DNA of 64,000 bases from Calycina herbarum (Eukaryota > Ascomycota > Leotiomycetes > Helotiales > Pezizellaceae), in contig LLEY01000054.1 of NCBI GenBank assembly GCA_001414485.1, positions 62,001 to 126,000 on the forward strand. Direction: 5' to 3'. The notes beneath the pieces are model-generated. The model ran no database searches, was not told the DNA's origin, and saw only the letters and a program-made list of their open reading frames with translations. Numbering within the stretch: the first letter of the stretch is position 1; every line of letters begins with the position of its first letter. Positions 60,922 through 64,000 of this stretch are shown here, piece by piece. Position numbers and translations under genes: made by a program.

Positions 60922-62279
60922 TTTGACGGCTGGACTGTACGTGGGATGATGAGGTGTATGATAGGGGATATGGGACCTCAGGCAGCATGGGATACCGGAA
61001 TGGTTGTTAGCATCGTTGCCTTTTATGATCGGTGGTGTTTTTGCGCATTGCGTCGCGGCATAGCTAGTGGTCTAGCTGGATGATAATATACCCCTTTTGA
61101 CACTATAACATTGGACTTTTGAGGTTGAGTGATATGATTGTTGTTATTCGGGAACGTTTTATTGTTTTGGAGTCGTAAGGCTGGCTGATTAAATTGGGAG
61201 TGCTAAGGATCTTGGTAGTACTTGTAAGGTTAGGGTTCGACCGGGCGATCTAATTGCTAGCGAAAATGTCAGAAACCCGTGTTGCTACCCGAGATTGGCG
61301 CCAAATCGGCAACTGAGTCAGATCAACTTTGAACCTTCAACGCGAAAAATTATTTAAGCGCGAATTGCGAAATCTAATCACGAGGAGCAACGCGAGGAAT
61401 CAACGCGACAAGTCTCATATATACTATTCATATATCATTCTTCCGCCGTGGTCCGGAGAAATGCACCTCTCGGGTTTAAAATGCTCGTCCGAAAGAAGGC
61501 TTCTCGAAGTTGCGGGATTTGGCCTATTTCGACTCATAATTTGAGACATCACTGACTCATACTAGCTCTTACTGTGTCTGTCAGCACGCGAATCGTCTTT
61601 GGGCTTTACCAGATAAGGAATCAAACGAGGAACCGTCAACTTGACCTACCATGTTCGTATTTGTTGTCGAATGGGAGGCTCTACCCATTTCTCGGCGCAC
61701 CAAACATTCTGTTGTCGATTTATAATCTCATCTTCCATTCACGTATCAAGCCGTTTCAATTCAGCCATTCCTGCAAGTCCCTTTATACCAACGGATATAC
61801 GACTGGTATTTATTGTATCTCCTTCGCTCGGCCGAAGCTAGGCGGAGCATCGGATATGGGAGTGCAGTTCTGACAACGCTTATCTCCTTTCCTTTTTATT
61901 CGGAGCCGGCATGACATTAGCTCTCGCTTGGTTCTCCACTCACATGTTTCTTTGTTTACACGGCTCAGTCTTTACTTGAATCTCAGTGGACAGCAAAGTT
62001 TTGTTTAAGTATCCGTAAGCTAGCTTGCTTACCTTGCGCCGTGAATGGCGGAGGTACTCCCTTATTGCCGTCTAAGCGTTAGTTCTGATATCACCGTATG
62101 AGTCTAAATTTTCGAAACCGTGGCTGAAAAGGCGTTGATACAAGTAGTCCTTGTATTCCCTCCTCGATGACAGGCCTTATCTTTTTGAATGAAGTTGCAG
62201 CACTTTCATCTACTCCTTTTTCCGTCGGGCAAGCTTTTAATACCTAGAGAGTTTAATTGATAGAACTATTGACGAAAAT
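60922..62279 (+). other. Intergenic region with candidate regulatory sites for the MFS gene
   Basis: No gene is supported here; short open frames have no recognisable content. CAACGCGA occurs three times within about 70 bp (61338-61345, 61388-61395, 61401-61408), the first extending to CGCGAAAAA, close to the Swi4/Swi6 (SBF/MBF) type of site. TGACTCA, the Gcn4/Cpc1-type bZIP site, lies at 61553-61559. The first part (to about 61,200) is the 3' region of the Hmp1-like gene. Confidence 0.45.
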
Positions 62280-64000
62280 ATGGTTGAAACGGATTCGAGA
62301 TCGGCGACCCTTGCAGAGCCTGAAAATTTACAGAGGAGCATTTCACCGTCCCCACGAGGGTCGCTCAACAAGGAAGAAAAGATCAATGACGAAACAACCG
62401 ATAACGAGGGCTCTTTCAAGAATGCGGATACAGATGCTGAGAAGGCTGAGATACAATACGAAACTGGCATACGATTAACATTTATCATTATCGCTTTGTT
62501 GCTTAGCATTTTCCTCGTATGTGCTTGCATTCTCGCAATGTACTCTTACACTGACATGAATAGGTTGCTCTTGACATGACAATTGTGGGTACGGCAATCC
62601 CAAAGATCACAGACGAATTCAAAGGTCTTGATCTTGTTGGGTGGTATGGAAGTGCATTCTTCTTGACAGTGGGGGCTTTCCAGTCGACTTGGGGAAAGGC
62701 ATATAAATACTTTCCGTTGAAGATTACCTTCCTTGCGGCTATTGGTGTCTTTGAGTTGGGCAGTTTGATCTGTGGTAAGTACATCTTCACAGCCTCCAGC
62801 ATATGAATAGCTTCTAAGAATTTCAATAGGTGTTGCACCCAATAGTACAGCTCTTATCGTCGGTAGAGCTATTGCCGGGCTGGGAGGCGCGGGTATCTCT
62901 TCGGGAGCCTATACCATCATTGCATTCGCTGCACCACTAGCTCAGCGAGCAGCTTATACTGGATTCCTGGGCGCTGCTTATGGGTTGGCATCTGTGGTTG
63001 GCCCGTTGCTCGGAGGGGTCTTCGCCGACAAAGTTACTTGGAGATGGTGCTTCTACATCAATCTGCCAATCGGAGCTGTGTCAGTGGCCATTATTCTATT
63101 CTCCTTCAACACACCCGCCCACGCCGTCCCTGCGAAAGCATCACTCAAAGAAAAGTTCTTGCAGATGGATTTACCAGGAGCTTTCGTTATTATGTCCGCG
63201 ATTATCTGTTTCCTCCTGGCAATTCAATGGGGTGGACAAACCAAATCTTGGAGCGATTCAACGGTCATCGGTACACTTGTGGGATTCGTGGTCATCTTGA
63301 TCCTCTTCTGCGTTATCGAATACTTCCAAGGAGAACGAGCTATGGTCGTCGGACGTCTTCTCAAAGATCGACATATTAGCGTCGGAATGCTCTTCATTTT
63401 CTTCTTGGGTGGAGGTTTCTTCATCATGTTGTACTTCCTTCCAATCTACTTCCAGGTCGTCTCAGGAGTCTCAGCATCGCAATCTGGTATCCGAAATCTT
63501 CCTCTCATCATCGCGGTTGTCATTGCTACAATTGCCTCAGGTGGAGTCATTTCTGCGACAGGCCACTACGTCCCATGGCTCATCGGGGGAGCTGTCATTG
63601 CAACCGTTGGATCAGGATTGATCTACACACTTGACATTGGATCTTCATCCGGAGCTTGGATCGGATACCAGGTACTAGCTGGTCTCGGATTAGGCGCTGC
63701 ATTTCAAGTTCCAATCATCGCAGGTCAGGCTGTCGTCGCACCAGCCGACCTTTCCAGTGCCACGGCTATGATCCTTTTTGCTCAAACTATTGGTGGTGCT
63801 TTTTTCGTATCTGCTAGTCAGAGTGCTTTTGCCAATCAGTTGGTTAAGCGTCTACCTATTACCGCTCCAACGGTCAGTCCAGCAAAGGTTCTTGTCGTTG
63901 GAATCACGGAGATTAGAGCAACATTCTCGGCGGAAGAGGTCACCGGGATTGTGAGAGCTTATATGGATGGCCTCTCGGTTTCTTTCGCGCTGGCCATCGC
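62280..64000 (+). CDS. MFS transporter, DHA2 (14-TM drug:H+ antiporter) type, 3' end off window
   Basis: Exons are 62280-62516, 62564-62774 and 62830 onward; introns are 47 bp (GTATGT...ACTGAC...ATAG) and 55 bp (GTAAGT...ATAG). About 539 residues are visible; the family usually runs 550-600, so only the C-terminal tail is missing. A hydrophilic N-terminus of about 63 residues precedes TM1. Family motifs are [13 protein letters not shown] (residues 82-94), [12 protein letters not shown] (161-172), the antiporter motif [12 protein letters not shown] (201-212) and [12 protein letters not shown] (220-231), with long hydrophobic segments repeated to the window edge. It is predicted to be a plasma-membrane proton-coupled exporter of drugs or secondary metabolites; the substrate cannot be read from sequence. 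Exon 1 ends at FL and exon 2 starts VALDM, restoring the motif. Confidence 0.92.
62517..62563 (+). other. Intron 1 of the MFS gene
   Basis: 47 bp, GTATGT to ATAG, with CACTGAC as branch-site candidate. Phase 0; it splits the first transmembrane motif between L79 and V80. Confidence 0.9.
62775..62829 (+). other. Intron 2 of the MFS gene
   Basis: 55 bp, GTAAGT to ATAG, phase 1, splitting the Gly-150 codon. Splicing restores [17 protein letters not shown]. Confidence 0.9.

Noticed and set aside
60665..60949. 94-codon + strand frame in the Hmp1-like gene
   Set aside because: A shifted frame over exon 3; the family protein is in the other frame.
62503..62842. Minus-strand open frames overlapping the MFS gene
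   Set aside because: Antisense to exon 2 and both introns of a well-supported gene.

Overview
The window reads as a chromosome segment of a filamentous ascomycete (Pezizomycotina). The evidence is two spliced genes with short GT-AG introns (47-63 bp), an Hmp1-type stress protein, a 14-TM MFS pump, and chromodomain Ty3/gypsy, Ty1/copia, Fot/pogo and Tc1/mariner elements carrying the marks of repeat-induced point mutation (RIP). A Leotiomycete-like fungus is a guess, not a demonstration.

Layout. (1) About 1-48,560 is an extremely AT-rich, gene-dead block. TA is everywhere, CA and TG are almost absent, and stops are nearly always TAA or TAG. It holds a copia element (2325-8393), a pogo-class DNA transposon (9272-12482) with a solo gypsy LTR inside, and a RIP-degraded ankyrin-repeat relic near 18.8-19.4 kb. 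It also holds a three-deep nest of gypsy elements: E 20572-41051, containing D 23649-36846, containing B 24735-32008. Downstream are a Tc1/mariner relic (about 41.87-42.57 kb), an unidentified coding-like relic (about 42.6-44.3 kb) and an 88-bp tandem repeat. (2) About 48,600-49,680 returns to normal base composition, with no convincing gene. (3) 49530-59929 is a second nest: a Tc1/mariner element split by chromovirus C (50653-59688), itself split by a Fot/pogo element (52231-54091). (4) 59,930-64,000 is normal genic DNA, with an Hmp1-like gene (three exons, 175 aa) and a DHA2-type MFS transporter running off the window end.

The element boundaries are supported by base-level evidence: matching LTR lengths within each pair, perfect 5-bp target duplications (CTTAT, TATCT, TATAG, TACGT, AATGG), TA duplications for the DNA transposons, and empty sites in sister copies. 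Removing C and one copy of its duplication restores a single 370-codon mariner frame (369 aa plus stop), interrupted only by RIP-type stops.

No element appears able to move by itself: RIP has placed stops throughout, and several catalytic Asp codons have become Asn. The two live genes look stress-related: the Hmp1-like promoter has a perfect CRE/ATF palindrome and a STRE core, and the MFS upstream region has bZIP and SBF/MBF-like sites. I found no tRNA, rRNA or CRISPR array. No wholly new system is evident; the least explained material is the set of unassigned relics at 12.5-20.5 and 41-48.5 kb.
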